In this document: piece after piece, positions 11,478-23,799 of the stretch
Position numbering within the stretch: the first letter of the stretch is position 1
Layout of the letters: each line of letters starts with the position of its first letter
NCBI RefSeq assembly: GCF_027942865.1
Contig: NC_134510.1
Coordinates: 12,862,743-12,926,742 of the forward strand
DNA: 64,000 nt
Direction of reading: 5' to 3'
From: Odontesthes bonariensis
Lineage: Eukaryota > Chordata > Actinopteri > Atheriniformes > Atherinopsidae
Notes under the pieces: model-generated
Seen by the model: the letters and a program-made list of their open reading frames with translations, nothing else
Database searches by the model: none
What the model was told of the DNA's origin: nothing
Translations under genes and position numbers: made by a program

Positions 11478-14400
11478 CTAATAAATCAGGAGGGAAATAT
11501 CCAGTTACTTGAAAGGCATGGTTCATTTGTGCACACACTTAAAAATCTACGTTTTCCTAAATTAGACATTAATTGGTACTTAATTGGACAACCTTGCCTA
11601 ACTTTTGCTAAATTTGCTCTGTTCAGCAATATTGTAATACATCTACTTTATAGATTTATTCATACTTGTAATATACAGTGGGTCCAGATCAAAGACTCTG
11701 GCAGACGTAACCGCTGTGACATGATCGATTAGTTTCTGGACTAGAATTAAGAAACCCGAACTTTGGCGTCTTTAACGGTACTTTAAATCTCCTTGAGGCC
11801 TGTATCTCAATATGGAATTACTTAAAGATGGACATAACAATTAAAAGTAGTGAGTGAAAGTCACTTAAGATATGATTTTTGGATAAAGTTCATTGACCTC
11901 ATATTTCATAACAGAAATGGGTTTTTTTAAGGTCAAAAACTATTGAAGGGGGGATTTTGCAGATAGACCCTCATGGCCGTAAGTGCTACTGCAACTGGCA
12001 ACATCATTTTATTTTAGACCCGGTGGCTATGTCCATCTTTTGTGTAAATTATGTGCCAAAGATTAATTTCTTCTGAGGTTCCTTGAAGTACAGTCACACT
12101 GACCACGTTTGTTGGAACTTTTTACACACAAGGTTTGACAAAATAAGATACAAAACTTGTGGAATTCCCTTAATAATTCATTTCAAGCCTGCAGACTACA
12201 TTTGTTTCTGGTTTAGTTCTTATGAGAGTAAACTGTAATGCAATTAAAATAGGTTTTCATGCCAATTGGCTGCTGGTCAAAGCTTGATATTCGATACGAG
12301 TAGCCCTACTCTTTTAATCACATGCATGGCAAAAAAGTCAAATGTCTTATATATGCTTAAAATGTCCCAAATGATACCCTGTATTAGGGTTTTTCTCTTA
12401 TGCAATTGTCATTTCCCTGTTGCCTTACACTAACAAGACGTTAACGCTTGAGCAGAGCTCCTCTAGGCATTACATCACCATGACATTACGTCACCATGGC
12501 ATCACCCCCACCCCCCTCCCAACACCAATAAAACCATTATCAACCTGTCATAAAGAGCTGGCAATACCATCACAGGTGCTACTGTGCTGCTAACCTGTCA
12601 CAAACTTTGTTCTCAGACTCCAGTAGTTTGGTCTTCAAGTGCCTGATGGCCACTTCCTTCTGCTGTAGCGGGGTGAGGTACTGCTCGGGGTTCGGGGGCC
12701 TGATGCCATGGTTGTCTCCGCAGGAGTGGTAGCGGCCCAAGCTCACTCTTCTGTTGAGCATGCAGAAAAATAAAATGTTTACCTTTCTTCTACTGATTAT
12801 CCATTACTCAACAAGACATTTTAGAACAACAGCAGTAAAACAAACCAATTTGACGCTTAAAAAGCTAAATAACTCCCGTCAGAAGGTAATTAGTCTGGCT
12901 GGGAGAGTGCTGTCAGGGCAGATGCTCCCTGAAGCCTGGAATTACCGTCTGACACAGGATTACTGGCATTCATGATAGTAGCTAAAAACAGAAAATGCTG
13001 CTTTTATTGGAATAGAAGCAGAGCTGGCAAGTAAAGGCGTCACCTCACTAGAATAAAAAGTAACCTGCAGCTAACTGCAGCAAAATTCAAATGTCCTCTG
13101 GATGCCCCGTGATCAGTGTTTTATCATGCTCAAAGAGAACTGATCAAAGGATTTTTTTCTGTAAGGATGAGTGGGTGAATATAGACAGCATGCAAAACAG
13201 CATGTGAGCCCAAGTCTTCCACAATGATTCTAGCAACCAGGGATACTTGAGGCGAACACTCTGCATCCCTGCCAGAAATAGAAACAGCCCAGGAGAAAGC
13301 AGCACGGGAGAGGAAAATACGTCACATAACACTTAGCCGGGCAGAGGAAAGCTGACAAATGGGATGCCTTAAAGAGACAGCAGTCGAGGATTAAATTGCA
13401 TATATGGAAGCTGGGAACAAGCAATAAACATGGCAGATTTTGATTCTGCGCAAAAACTTAAAAGACCAACATCTGAGAGAGGATTTTTAGGTCAAACCTT
13501 TCAAGAAGAATGAAGCCCAATTACAGGAAATCATAATGCTCCCAAACACTTTGCAATTTCAGACAACACTGCTCCGAAAGACAGAAAAATTCACAACCCT
13601 TTCTCACTCTTACACCAAGACACACTCACTAAATTCTGTCCCAGCTTCAGTCAGTGAGGTGACTGTCAGTATATTCCGACATTTGCTCTATGAAATCCTC
13701 AGTAATCCCTGCCACAGCCAAATCATGACAGATATAATCCCATTGAGCTGCATGAGGAAATGATAACAGTCCGAGCTTAATCCAGCCGCTTGGTAGAGTT
13801 ACCTACTGTCTGACCCATAGTGCAAGAGTGAAATTTGTGATAAATCCAATTGGGAAAATGTCCCAGGATGGAGTCTAATCAGATTTGTTATCGTTGCTCT
13901 TAAATATTTTAAAAAGATGCATAACAGGAAGGTAGTAACTGGTACCTAGTGGTGGGGCTGGAGTTGCAGCTGCTGCTATTGGTTGAGGAGGCAGCTCTGG
14001 AAGGAGTCCTGTAGGGCGCATACAGTTCTGCATCACGACTGGCTGTCAGGCTCCCGGCTGGTTTGAACACTGGGACTGGCCGAATGCGTGTGCCATGACT
14101 TAAAATTAATTGGAACAGGGGGCAAAGATTATTAAAAAAAAAACAAAAACAAGGAAAGAGTCATTTACCCAGAAAAAAAAGGAAATAATTGCCTTTGTGC
14201 CTAATGAACATGTGGGGTCCACCATGAAATTTTTCTCTCCTTTCTTTTTTATGATTTTTTTTCCAGGTATGTTGGTGAGCCATTAAAGCATCTAAATGAC
14301 AGTAACAGATTTACTAACATACCTGCGTGAAGGAGCTTTCCTCCCAACTGAACTGGAGGTGAGGCTCTCCCTGGTCTTCAGGCTGCCGGTGCTACTAGAG

Positions 14401-14979
14401 GAGCTGAAGTCTGCCTCACTACCTGCAGGGAGAGACATCAATATGTTAACATACCAGCAGATGTAAAAGGGTCTATATATCCTTTGAATGGGGACATAAC
14501 ACAAAGTTCCCCAGATAAATAGCATCTCTGGAGTATAAAGCGGCAAATAAATCGCCTTTTATGGGGCCATTTCAATGCATCTTCGATGCATTTTAAATGA
14601 AGAAACCCAACAATTAATCACTTCACCCCACAAAAAAGGCCAAATGAGCTGCAGATTTGGCAAAAATTCAGTTATAGCCCTAACCACTTTGTGAAGATAT
14701 TACATCATAGGTAAGCTAGCTTGTAATGCAACCTCAGCTCGCCTTAGTTAAAATTAAAGATACATTTAGTCACCAATGTGTGAGCCGTTTTTTCACCGAT
14801 ATTTCAGGTTTGCTTTTCAGTACAAGACGAATCAGATTCTTGATGTTTGAGAAGGTTTTCCATCTAAATAAAAGAAGAAAAAGTCCTGAATTTTATAGTC
14901 CACGGGCTTATTTCTCAATTAGTTTAAGGGTTTTTCATCCTTTCACAGCCTTAATAGCTATAGCATTTTATTTCTAAAG

Positions 14980-15014
<35 letters not shown>

Positions 15015-17410
15015 AAAAACCCAGGTATTTAAGCAAGTAAAGGAAAGCCTTTATGATTTATATAGACAAAATGTAACAATTTTGAACTTGGCTTTACACA
15101 TTTCTGCTTTGGAAATGTATGCTTTTTCCCCCTTTGCCTATTTTGATACCCAATTTGAATACAATTTCACAGACTAATAACACAAAAAAATAAGATGTCT
15201 TAATGTAGGTAACCATTTCAAGTTTCATTGTTAAATGTATGTATGCAGTTTGAGGTTTTATTACTTAAGGGGCTAATATAACCATCCCAAAAAGACAGAA
15301 ATTCAACCCATTTAACAGATTCATTTTCCAAATGCCTCATTCGGTTTCATTCGGATTTGGTCCAAATGTAATGCAGGATTGTCTTGTTCAGTTTCTTTAT
15401 GCAGGACTTTAGTCAATGCTTATAGGTGAGCTGCTCCCTATAATCCATGCAATTTTTAGTCTAAAGTAAGTTTAAAAGGATGAGTTTCCTGTTTATTATA
15501 AACTGCACGCTACTTTGAGCACTTTTGCACAATACAACGTTGAAAATATGTTGAGGACAAATGCTCAGCTGAACTGTTAAAGCTGAGCAAAGTTGATCAC
15601 TAAAATGTTGAGCTGAAATGACTGAAAATTCAAGTCCTACCTGAGAAACATCTTTTCCCATCAAACAACACCATAGTGTCCAGTGATAACTGTGACCAAC
15701 AAAACAGCTCAAAACTTAGTGATCCTCCATTGCTTGGTGAGTCAACTCAGGCTCAGTGTAGTAACCTCCTACTAATCAGGCTAATTGGCTAAGCTGCCGA
15801 ACCTGTCCCACAACCAATCAGCTTTTCATCCTAACTTCAAAGTCATAATCAAACAATTTTTCCCTCTTTCCCCTTACTGAAAAAAGAGAGGGAAAATAAT
15901 TTAGAGGTAAAGAGTGTGTACTGTTTACTGTTTTAATCTTAACAGAGTGCAGTGGCACACATGACAATTCACTCTAGTCTCCTCTCTGGCAAGCAGCTTT
16001 GACCCTGCCTGTGTTTGTTCATGGCTGGGAACCTGTTGTCTGCTTACATGTGACAAATGCAGGGGTATTGTACTTTGGTCTTCGGGGAACATCTGGGAAT
16101 CTATGCAACTATGCAATGACTAGTATAGAAATCTGTGTATAAAAGCACTGATTTTTGAATCAACACAGGCAGAACTAGATACCGTATCAGACTGTGATAC
16201 AGCAGGTCAAAGGGGAATTTGAACCTATACAAATATTATTGCTCCCACAGATGTTCCTGAGGACTCTGAGGTAAACAAAAAGTTTGACGTCCAACTCCTC
16301 TTTACCTCTGGTTTTCATGGCCGACCTCAGCTCCCTCTTGTGCCTCGTTGTGCTCCGCGGTTCGCCGCTCCACTCGGCCATCACCCTCACCCTCTTCACT
16401 TTGGTTTTGCGCTCTGGGAGTATCGGCGATCCCTGGGCACTCTGCTCGGAGCCTGACGGGGTTTTGGAGGGGGACACAGACTGACTAGTGGGGCAGCCGG
16501 TGTCATCTATTGCAGACAGGCACATAGAAAGTAATAGCCAAGAACAAGCAGCGCAGCGAACACAAGGAGTCGATCAGAGCTCAAGGTTCAGTCCTGGTTG
16601 TTTTCTGACAGATAGCACAAAAGCTTGCGCAACTGGCTCACACACTCTTTGTTGTGGTGTGTTTACTCTATTTGTCGAATGGAGCCAGTTTGGGTGGACA
16701 TAAAAAAAAATACAAAGAGAGATACATAGATGTGCTTCAGCTTGCATAACCCTTGCTAAAATTTTAATCATCCAACAAGAGCGTTGTAATACAATCTGAC
16801 AGCTGACAGCCTGCAAATGGTGCTGGTTATTCAACATATCTTAAGTTCACACGAAGCATTCAGTTAAGTTTTGTTTGAATAGCGTCAACTCATGTAGGAA
16901 ACATTGTAGGGTCAAGATAATTAAAAAAAGATGTATAAACTCCGCTGTTCTCGGACAGGAGCTAAACCTCTTACCGGAGCAAAAACTGTTGGTGCTGATG
17001 GTCCTCTTGGAGTGGTCGGAGCTGATGTCACACTCCTTACCCTCCTCCTCTGACAAGGGGGAATCAGACAGGGGAGATCCTTTGTCCTTTGGTCGGAAAG
17101 GATGAAGGACCAAACGTGGAATGCGGCTTCGGGGGCTTCCTTTCTCTGGGGATTTCTTTTCCTATGCAAACATTTGCCACAGTAAGCTCAACCAAATTGA
17201 ACTTTTTAATTCCTAAAATATTTTGTTCATATTGGTGCCTGGATGTCTGATGATGACAACCAAAATGTTACAGTTTGAACATCTTTGTTTTTTTTTTTTT
17301 TTAAATCGACTAATATGTAGTTATTGTTAGAGCATTCAGCATTCAGAAATCAGTCCACAGTGATGAGAAGCAATCATTGGACTCACCTCATATTCTTGGA
17401 ATGGTCCCAT
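10295..17410 (-). CDS. sybu: Syntabulin (complete coding region, seven exons)
   Basis: Adaptor linking kinesin-1 (KIF5) to syntaxin-1 vesicles and mitochondria for axonal transport. Seven coding exons join in frame: 17387-17410 (ATG), 16975-17161, 16306-16506, 14323-14422, 13946-14098, 12595-12750, 10295-11477; 667 residues against 663 in human. Seen in order: MGPFQEYE start, SRIPRLVLHPF, NSFCSDDTGCP (spanning a junction), GSEADFSSSSSTGS, DNHGIRPPNPEQYLTPLQQK, the coiled-coil block RMREDWIEEECHRVEAQ to GIQKYFIDINIQNRKLESLL (kinesin/syntaxin binding region in the family), a divergent acidic middle, and a C-terminal hydrophobic membrane segment YWSNSFLVDLVAVAAPVLP followed by PVYNIAALIRGCC. All these motifs recur in human SYBU. 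Non-coding exon 1 is probably near 21.8 kb. Convergent with ebag9. Confidence 0.97.
12595..12750 (-). CDS. sybu: sybu coding exon 6
   Basis: 156 bp; acceptor GCTCAACAG, donor GACAG/GTTAGC. Encodes RVSLGRYHSCGDNHGIRPPN and PEQYLTPLQQKEVAIRHLKT; near-identical to human around YLTPLQQKEV. Confidence 0.96.
13946..14098 (-). CDS. sybu: sybu coding exon 5
   Basis: 153 bp; acceptor AATTTTAAG, donor ACTAG/GTACCA. Encodes HGTRIRPVPVFKPAGSL then a Ser/Asn-rich stretch (SSTNSSSCNSSPTT). Low conservation, but phase matches both neighbours. Confidence 0.88.
14323..14422 (-). CDS. sybu: sybu coding exon 4
   Basis: 100 bp; acceptor TCCCTGCAG, donor CGCAG/GTATGT. Encodes SEADFSSSSSTGSLKTRESL, the Ser-rich motif shared with human syntabulin. 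Confidence 0.95.
14980..15010. repeat. Poly(A) run in sybu intron
   Basis: 31 consecutive A residues on the plus strand, in the intron between sybu coding exons 3 and 4. No adjacent retroelement body identified. Confidence 0.9.
16306..16506 (-). CDS. sybu: sybu coding exon 3
   Basis: 201 bp; acceptor TGCAATAG, donor CAGAG/GTAAAG. Encodes DTGCPTSQSVSPSKTPSGSE, matching human DTGCPSSQSVSPVKTPS, then a basic stretch. Confidence 0.95.
16975..17161 (-). CDS. sybu: sybu coding exon 2
   Basis: 187 bp; acceptor TTTGCATAG, donor TCCG/GTAAGA. Frame is fixed by neighbours and encodes KKSPEKGSPRSRIPRLVLHP and SPLSDSPLSEEEGKECD to TISTNSFCS. Two other frames over the same bases are also long but lack homology. 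Confidence 0.94.
17387..17410 (-). CDS. sybu: sybu coding exon 1 (eight codons with start)
   Basis: Encodes MGPFQEYE then donor GAG/GTGAGT. The exon begins at 17433 after acceptor ACATTTATCAG. Human syntabulin also starts MGP, which supports this very short coding exon. Confidence 0.85.
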
Positions 17411-17433
17411 TCTGCTTCACACAGCGTTCTATC

Positions 17434-20400
17434 CTGATAAATGTGAAAGACGACAAAAATCAGCAGCGTCATTTTTTGGTGGGCTGTGAATGTGGCAGCA
17501 TTTTGGCTTTGCACCCAAACCCCTAACAATGGAGGGCCCTCTGTTTGAACCCTGTTACACCACTAAATCCCCCCCGACACACACACACACACACATTCTC
17601 ACACACACACACCTGCCTGGCACAGATAGCACAAGCATGAAGCGAGCTATGACCAACACACTGAATTTATGACCTAATACAACAAATAAAAATGCTGAAA
17701 ATAAAACACCCAACAACCTTACGCCAGCCCTTGTACGTAACAATCAAGTGGAACCAAAGTCACAGCACAAAAACAGTTAAAAAGATGGGAAATTACATCA
17801 AATTCTCCATAGAGTGTGCGCCATGTTGGAGGTGAAAGATTTTCATCCAAGATAAAGGTTGATGCTAACATGCTTATATACACGGCTGGATCACTCTCGC
17901 ACGCTCATGTTAACAACTGTATGTTTAAAATGTCTATTCACCTTGTTAGTGTGCTGATATTTTTCAATGAGCAATACATACAAGTACAGCTGAGACTGGC
18001 TGGAATGTACTTCTTGCAAGTAAACTCATATATACCCATAAATTCTAACTTGGTTCGAGATGAAAAGTCACGGGCAGAAATTATTCATAAAATGCACTGA
18101 AACTGCTAAAAAAAAAAGAAAGAAAAACACTTCAAATTCATGGTAATCCATTCTAAGTCTGTTGGAATATTTATGAAATAAAAAAGGAAACTCTGTAGTT
18201 CGAAATTTTAACTAGATGGCACCACAAAGGGAAAAGCTGAAAGATGATTAAACTCATTTAACTCACTGCCGTGCGGTTATGCTTGAGAAATACTGTAGAT
18301 TTAGAATACCTCACTAACAGAAATAAAGAAAAAAATACGAGTGATGTTTTTTCCTTTGTTTTGCTTTTACATCCATGTCATCGCATACAAATGTGAAGCT
18401 CAGTAAAACAGTTGGTGAGAGTATGCAAACTCCTGCTCTCTGACGTTTGTGCCAAAGCTTTGGGGCTGCCTGCCAAAAGCTACAATGTGCTTCAATCAGT
18501 GAGTGATAAAGGATGATTAAGTGACATAATATCCTCTTTTATGAGGTGTTTGAGGCAGAATCAGAAGCAGAAATAAACTCTTGTCAAACACATGCACATT
18601 TAAAAAGAGAGACAAACATTTTTTATTTATGCTTGAGAGCTAAATAATGCAGATCTTCTCTCATGCTCGGATGAACTTAATACAATCCCTTCACTTCCTT
18701 TCTTGTTGATTGCCTAAAGGGGGCCAGTTGCATAAGCGCATACATGTTTTTCTTTTTTCTTTTAGTAATGATGTCACTGACCCTGAGGCCTGCATGCTAC
18801 TGTTGTATCATTGAATCTCAACCTGTCTTCCATCACTACATCAAGCAAGGTACCTTTTCATTTCAAATTTCAGCCTCACTTACATCAGTCCTACTTTGAC
18901 TCAGACCAATCCTCCACTGCTGTCAGACTGACGTAACCACCTAATGTCCTAATATTTTAATCTGATATCTCTTTATGAGTAACCCAGACCTATGCAAAAT
19001 CCTATTTTTTCAAACCACCAAGGCCCAAAGAGCATTGCAAAAATAGACCAAAAGAGTCAGGGGAATCAGATTCCACCTCATTTTCAAAAATAGATCAGCG
19101 TCCTGGGTGGCCTGCGCCACCTTTCCCACAGTTTCCTTCTTGTTTTCAGACATCCTCAGCACCATAATGTTACAGCAGTGCACACCAGGCTGGCACACTG
19201 ACATGGCAGAATCAGATTATAAGCAACAAGGATGAGCAACCACGGCAGTGCCCTTAGCAACACTCATAGCAACCGAGTTAAAAAGCTGCACGAATGACTC
19301 AAGCTAGATGGAAGCAATTATGTCTAAATCTGCAAAGAGTGCAGCATCTGTTGCTCATCCGAAGATGCTGTCCTTCTCCAAGAAGATATCTTGAACGTAG
19401 TGGCGGAGGTGATGTGGGGGTGTTACCATTCGGCTGACCAGTGTTTTCCCAAAGTGAAAGAACATTTTGTTCTTAAGCCACCAAGTGTATTCCTAGGGAA
19501 CAACATGTACTTAATCCTGTACTGTTGACTTACTTTATATCATCATGGTGGTCAGTAATGGGGGCAACATGTAAATTTAAACCAAAGACAAAGAACATAA
19601 CCTAGTACTTTGGAAGAAAAAAAAGGTGATTGCAAATATGGATGATGTGAAATAAGAACTGAGAGAATGAGATGTGGGATTATTTAGCAAAACAGAAAGA
19701 AGAAAGGGGGGGGACATATGGCAGAGCCATTCATGCTCCCCAGAGAATGATCCCTAAGATTTAGCTGACATCACCACGAGGCTTTTAATCCCACATCATC
19801 ATATTAATGCTGCTTCAGGACAGCTGACATCAAACTCTTGTGATGTAATGCCTTTCTTATGAGGGGAAAAAACAATGGAAAATTACTAAAGTGTGACGTA
19901 TTCAGAGATTGGAGAAGAAGAGGGGTTGTGTTGAGGAAGAAGGAGGCGATCTTAATGTCTGCAGGAGAGTGGGGGTTAACTTTTTATGTGAAACTAAAAG
20001 GACATGTTTGATTATTGATCTTTGGCTTCGCTGACTTATGATTTTTAGTTTTCAAAAAATATTTTTTGTATTTAGCTGCAGCTTACTTTGTTAGGTTGAG
20101 GAAAATATGGAGGTTATAGTGTCAACCTGCCTCTCTGGCAATGAGGTTTTCTAATTTTCTAACCCCTCCTATCATGCACCATCAATATGGTTCTGGATTC
20201 AAGCAGAAATAGAATATTTACATAAGAGCTTGAATGTATGGCATCATTCAAGCTGCCATTTGGAATCCTCCCTAATTATTTGTTTTAGCGCCTGGATAGA
20301 ATGATGTTCCTCCTGTGGTGATCTGAAACCCTGTGAGATGTTTGAAAAGATTCCTGCCTCTTTTTGTGTGTTTTTATATGCACCTGGTCTGATCTCGAGC

Positions 20401-21829
20401 CTGTGAAGTGGGATTATAATTAACTCCAGACAAAGTTGAGTGGCTACCTGCTGAGTTAAAGACTAAGCATGGTTTAAGTGGCAAACACCAGATTTTCAGT
20501 TCTCTTAAGCATCCAACAACCAAACTTACAGTTAGGCATCTGATTTAACCTATACAGTAGATGCACTGAAAGGGGAGGTCCCATAAAAGCTGTAAGAGAG
20601 CTACTGGTAAACAAGTCCTCTAAGCCTTCACTGGAGCTCTTCCTCTCATCCAGATGGTCTACTTTTAAAACAGCATGGAGTGGGCGTCGATAATAATTCC
20701 CTTAATCCATCTGAGAGTGTGCTTTATAATGTTGATGACATACATGGACTTATTTGAAGCTGTTTACTCCATTTTGACATCAACCCTGTGATACATGTGG
20801 TTATTTATGAGAGGCGACATCATTTCAGTGAAGGCAGATGTTTATTAATCATATTGCAGTTCTGAAAGCATTAGATTCAGTGTGCGGACCTACTCAGAAA
20901 ACTGAAACATGTCATTATCCTCTGTGAATCATGTAATTTTCCATCTTTATCTGAAGCTCATCAGCTCTTAAACAGACAGCAACACCACTGCATGATGCCA
21001 TCACTGAGCACTCTTTCCCTTTCAGCATAAAGGAATCTGAAACCAACTTTCATTAAACAGAAAGAGCAAGAATTCTGTGTGTATTATTGGTAGTTTCCCG
21101 ACAAAAAAAACGTCACATTGTACAGTAGAAAACCAGAGTTAACTGTTCTGATAAACTCTGGTAATAAAATCATTCTCCTTGTTTTGGTAACAGTGTGGCT
21201 TTAGGTGTCATTGATTGTATGGTAAACACAATAAATTCCCTCCAAATAAGAAAAAAATTAAATATTTATAAGGGCACAGAATCAGTGTCCCAGTGAAGAA
21301 GCCCAGGAAATGTCTTCTGGTGTGTTTACATGCCTCCCTTTGTTTATGTCTCATCTCACAGCCATTTTATTCAGCATTATGGAGGGTTGAGAAAGAATAT
21401 TTATTGACGAGGACATCATTCCCTATGGCATTACCATCAGACAGCTTAATATGGAATTTCGTCATAATTGTGTCAATACATTTAATTTAATTTTATTTGA
21501 TATTTTCATCTGGCGCCCCCAGCAGTTAAAGGGAAAGGTTTTCCTTAGGCGCGGAGATGCACCCAGAAAAAAAAGACGTGCGAAGTCGACTCCAGGTGGA
21601 TGTAAACATCCAACTTAGATTTCGTTTCCAAAACGTGTACGATTTACGCGCGTGGCTAAATAATTAGTAAAAGAAGACGCCTTTCTGAACTTGTAAACAG
21701 CTCCTCTTCAGCCCACCTGCTCCCATCCCCGGAACTGTTTCATCCCTTTTTTTTCTGGACTAGTCTTTGTCCTGGTTTGGTCTTCTTCTAAAAGGACGAT
21801 AATCCAAAAAAAAAAAAAAAAGAACCTAC
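17434..21829 (-). other. sybu: sybu first intron (putative)
   Basis: AT-rich, no coding signal. Contains a CA-type microsatellite near 17578-17612. Nothing else recognised. Confidence 0.45.
17576..17612. repeat. (CA)n microsatellite in sybu first intron
   Basis: Two CA runs separated by TTCTCA, just upstream of the first coding exon of sybu. Confidence 0.9.
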
Positions 21830-22025
21830 CTGGATGTTTGATGTCGTTGTCTCAGAAGGCTGCGCGTCAGCTGCTGAGGCACAAAGGCTGGCTGCTCTGC
21901 TGGTGGTGCCAGCCTCCGCTCTGCTGTGGGGATGTGCTGTGTGCAGACTGACGACACACACCACTGGGCGAGAAACAAGACCACCGCGCGCACGATGTGC
22001 CCGTCATGCCGAGTGTGTTACATAA
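21830..22025 (-). other. sybu: Putative non-coding first exon and promoter of sybu
   Basis: Minus-strand donor CATCCAG/GTAGGT at 21830/21829 follows a locally GC- and CpG-richer 200 bp, unlike the AT-rich surroundings. This would splice to the acceptor at 17435-17434. Inferred only; no transcript evidence. A second promoter closer to the coding exons cannot be excluded. Confidence 0.4.
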
Positions 22026-23400
22026 CGTGTGGGACGTTACTTAACCACTGAAGCCCCTCAGCCATATGGGGACATTCAAAACATAGACAGACAGAAAGGC
22101 GTAGCCCATTAGAAAGTATCCTGGAGCAATTCTTTACACGTAAAACCTTAAAAAAAAAAATCCGTTTTCTACAGATTTATACTCGTAAATGTACATTCCG
22201 GTCTTGGAAGCTGTGAAAATGCCCTGAAATATATTTATACAGAGTTTTAAATGACCACACCTTGAACGGATGGTTGTAATCATTGTAATCATATAATGAC
22301 AACAATGACAATTGAAATGCACGTGAAGGAATGTAGATCTGCCATGTTCAACACAAACATGAAGGCAAACACAGTCTGTTGATTTGCTCTCACTGAGTGA
22401 CTGTTGGCTCTCCATGGTGCTGAAATCGGGGCGGATCTAAATTCGGTGCTTGCGCGCTTTCAGTGCCATTCGTCCCCTTTATGTTTACAGGTTCTATTCA
22501 AAGCACTGAAAAACACAGTCTGTAGTGTTGCCACCGACTGGCACCAGACTGAGAGTTATCCAAAAGGGGGAAAACTGAGCACATTTCAACCTGATTGCTT
22601 AGATTTGCCTCACTAGCCAATGTTTTCATAATGTCCATGCGCATTAAACGTTATTCTGGGAAAACTCTGAATAATGAATAGAATTAAACAGCATTTTTTT
22701 TTTTTTTTTTAAATCTACATTATTTACCAAATGTTATCGCCTGCTTGTGTTCCTCTCCCTCTCCGCCCCCCTGTGGTCCGTCACCGCCACCAGCTGCTCC
22801 ATCAGCAGAACAGCATGAAAGCCGCGGCTGAAGAGGACGAGGCAAATTGTTTATTACAAAGCCTAAAAAAAAGTGCTCTACACAGTGCGTTTAAAATGAG
22901 CATTAGAAAAAATTAGTGCAAAAAGAACCGGGAATGAACAGCATAAATACAGTTAAAAACAGAAAAGCAGAAAAATAGTTACAAGTCCAACAGATAAGCA
23001 ACAAATTACATGATTGGAATTTCATCAGTACACATGTCTAAACGGTTGACTTCCTTGAACTAACAGACTAAGGAGACCTCAGCTGTTCAGGAAGTTTCAT
23101 GCTTCAAGTTCAGGAAGTGGTTCTTTCTCACCACAAAAACAACATTTTAAGGTATTAAATGTTTCACTTTATTATTATTAATATTAATAATAATTTGTTT
23201 ATCTTTACATCATATACTAGAATGTGTTCTTTAGAAAAATATGATATGTTTTTCCATTTATGCGTCGTTTAGAGTCTTGAAAAGTGGCTAAAGTTATCAT
23301 TTTCATGTCAGTTTCTGACATGTAGATTGCACAAAAACCCAGCATAATTTTTCTTTCTATTTTATTTTCCTGCTATTAAGTGTTGGAACAAATACCAACT
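22026..23400. other. sybu-gdf6a intergenic stretch, left part
   Basis: No coding signal. Between 22720 and 22850 a GC-richer patch is embedded in AT-rich sequence. No named element recognised. Confidence 0.4.
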
Positions 23401-23404
23401 GTAC

Positions 23405-23640
23405 TAAAGGAGAAGTTCGTTTTTTTTTTTTTTAAACCTGGACCTTATTTCTGGAATAAAATACGTTCATCTACTCACCGATAACAGTTTGGTGAAAGTC
23501 AGCATCCTTTAGAAGATATTTAGATCACTCGAGATCCGTGTCTATCCATATAACGGGAGAGAACAGGGCATAGATAATACAGCCTCTAAATAAGGCATTA
23601 TGTGTCTTTATTTCACCAATACTTTAAGCCGAATGAATGA
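23405..23640. repeat. Interspersed repeat, unclassified (MITE-like)
   Basis: Starts GGAGAAGTTCG plus a T-run, then ACCTGGACCTTATTTCTGG and ATCTACTCACCG. A diverged sequence with the same order of words begins at 63711 in this window, which suggests a dispersed family. No clear inverted ends. Confidence 0.35.
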
Positions 23641-23799
23641 ATGAAAGCTACTATTGCTCTGTTAGCTCATAGCTGCCGTGTTGTTGTTATCCGGGGCTAT
23701 CGGGGGGCTTATAGGAAGCTGTCTGAATCAAACCTTCTTCGTTTGAAATTTCTCACATTGCTTCATGTTTTGCCAGAAATAAAGAACAAAAATATGCAT

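Noticed and set aside
10447..11512. Several long ORFs in other frames over sybu exon 7
   Set aside because: They overlap a clearly homologous exon in its true frame and have no conserved motif.
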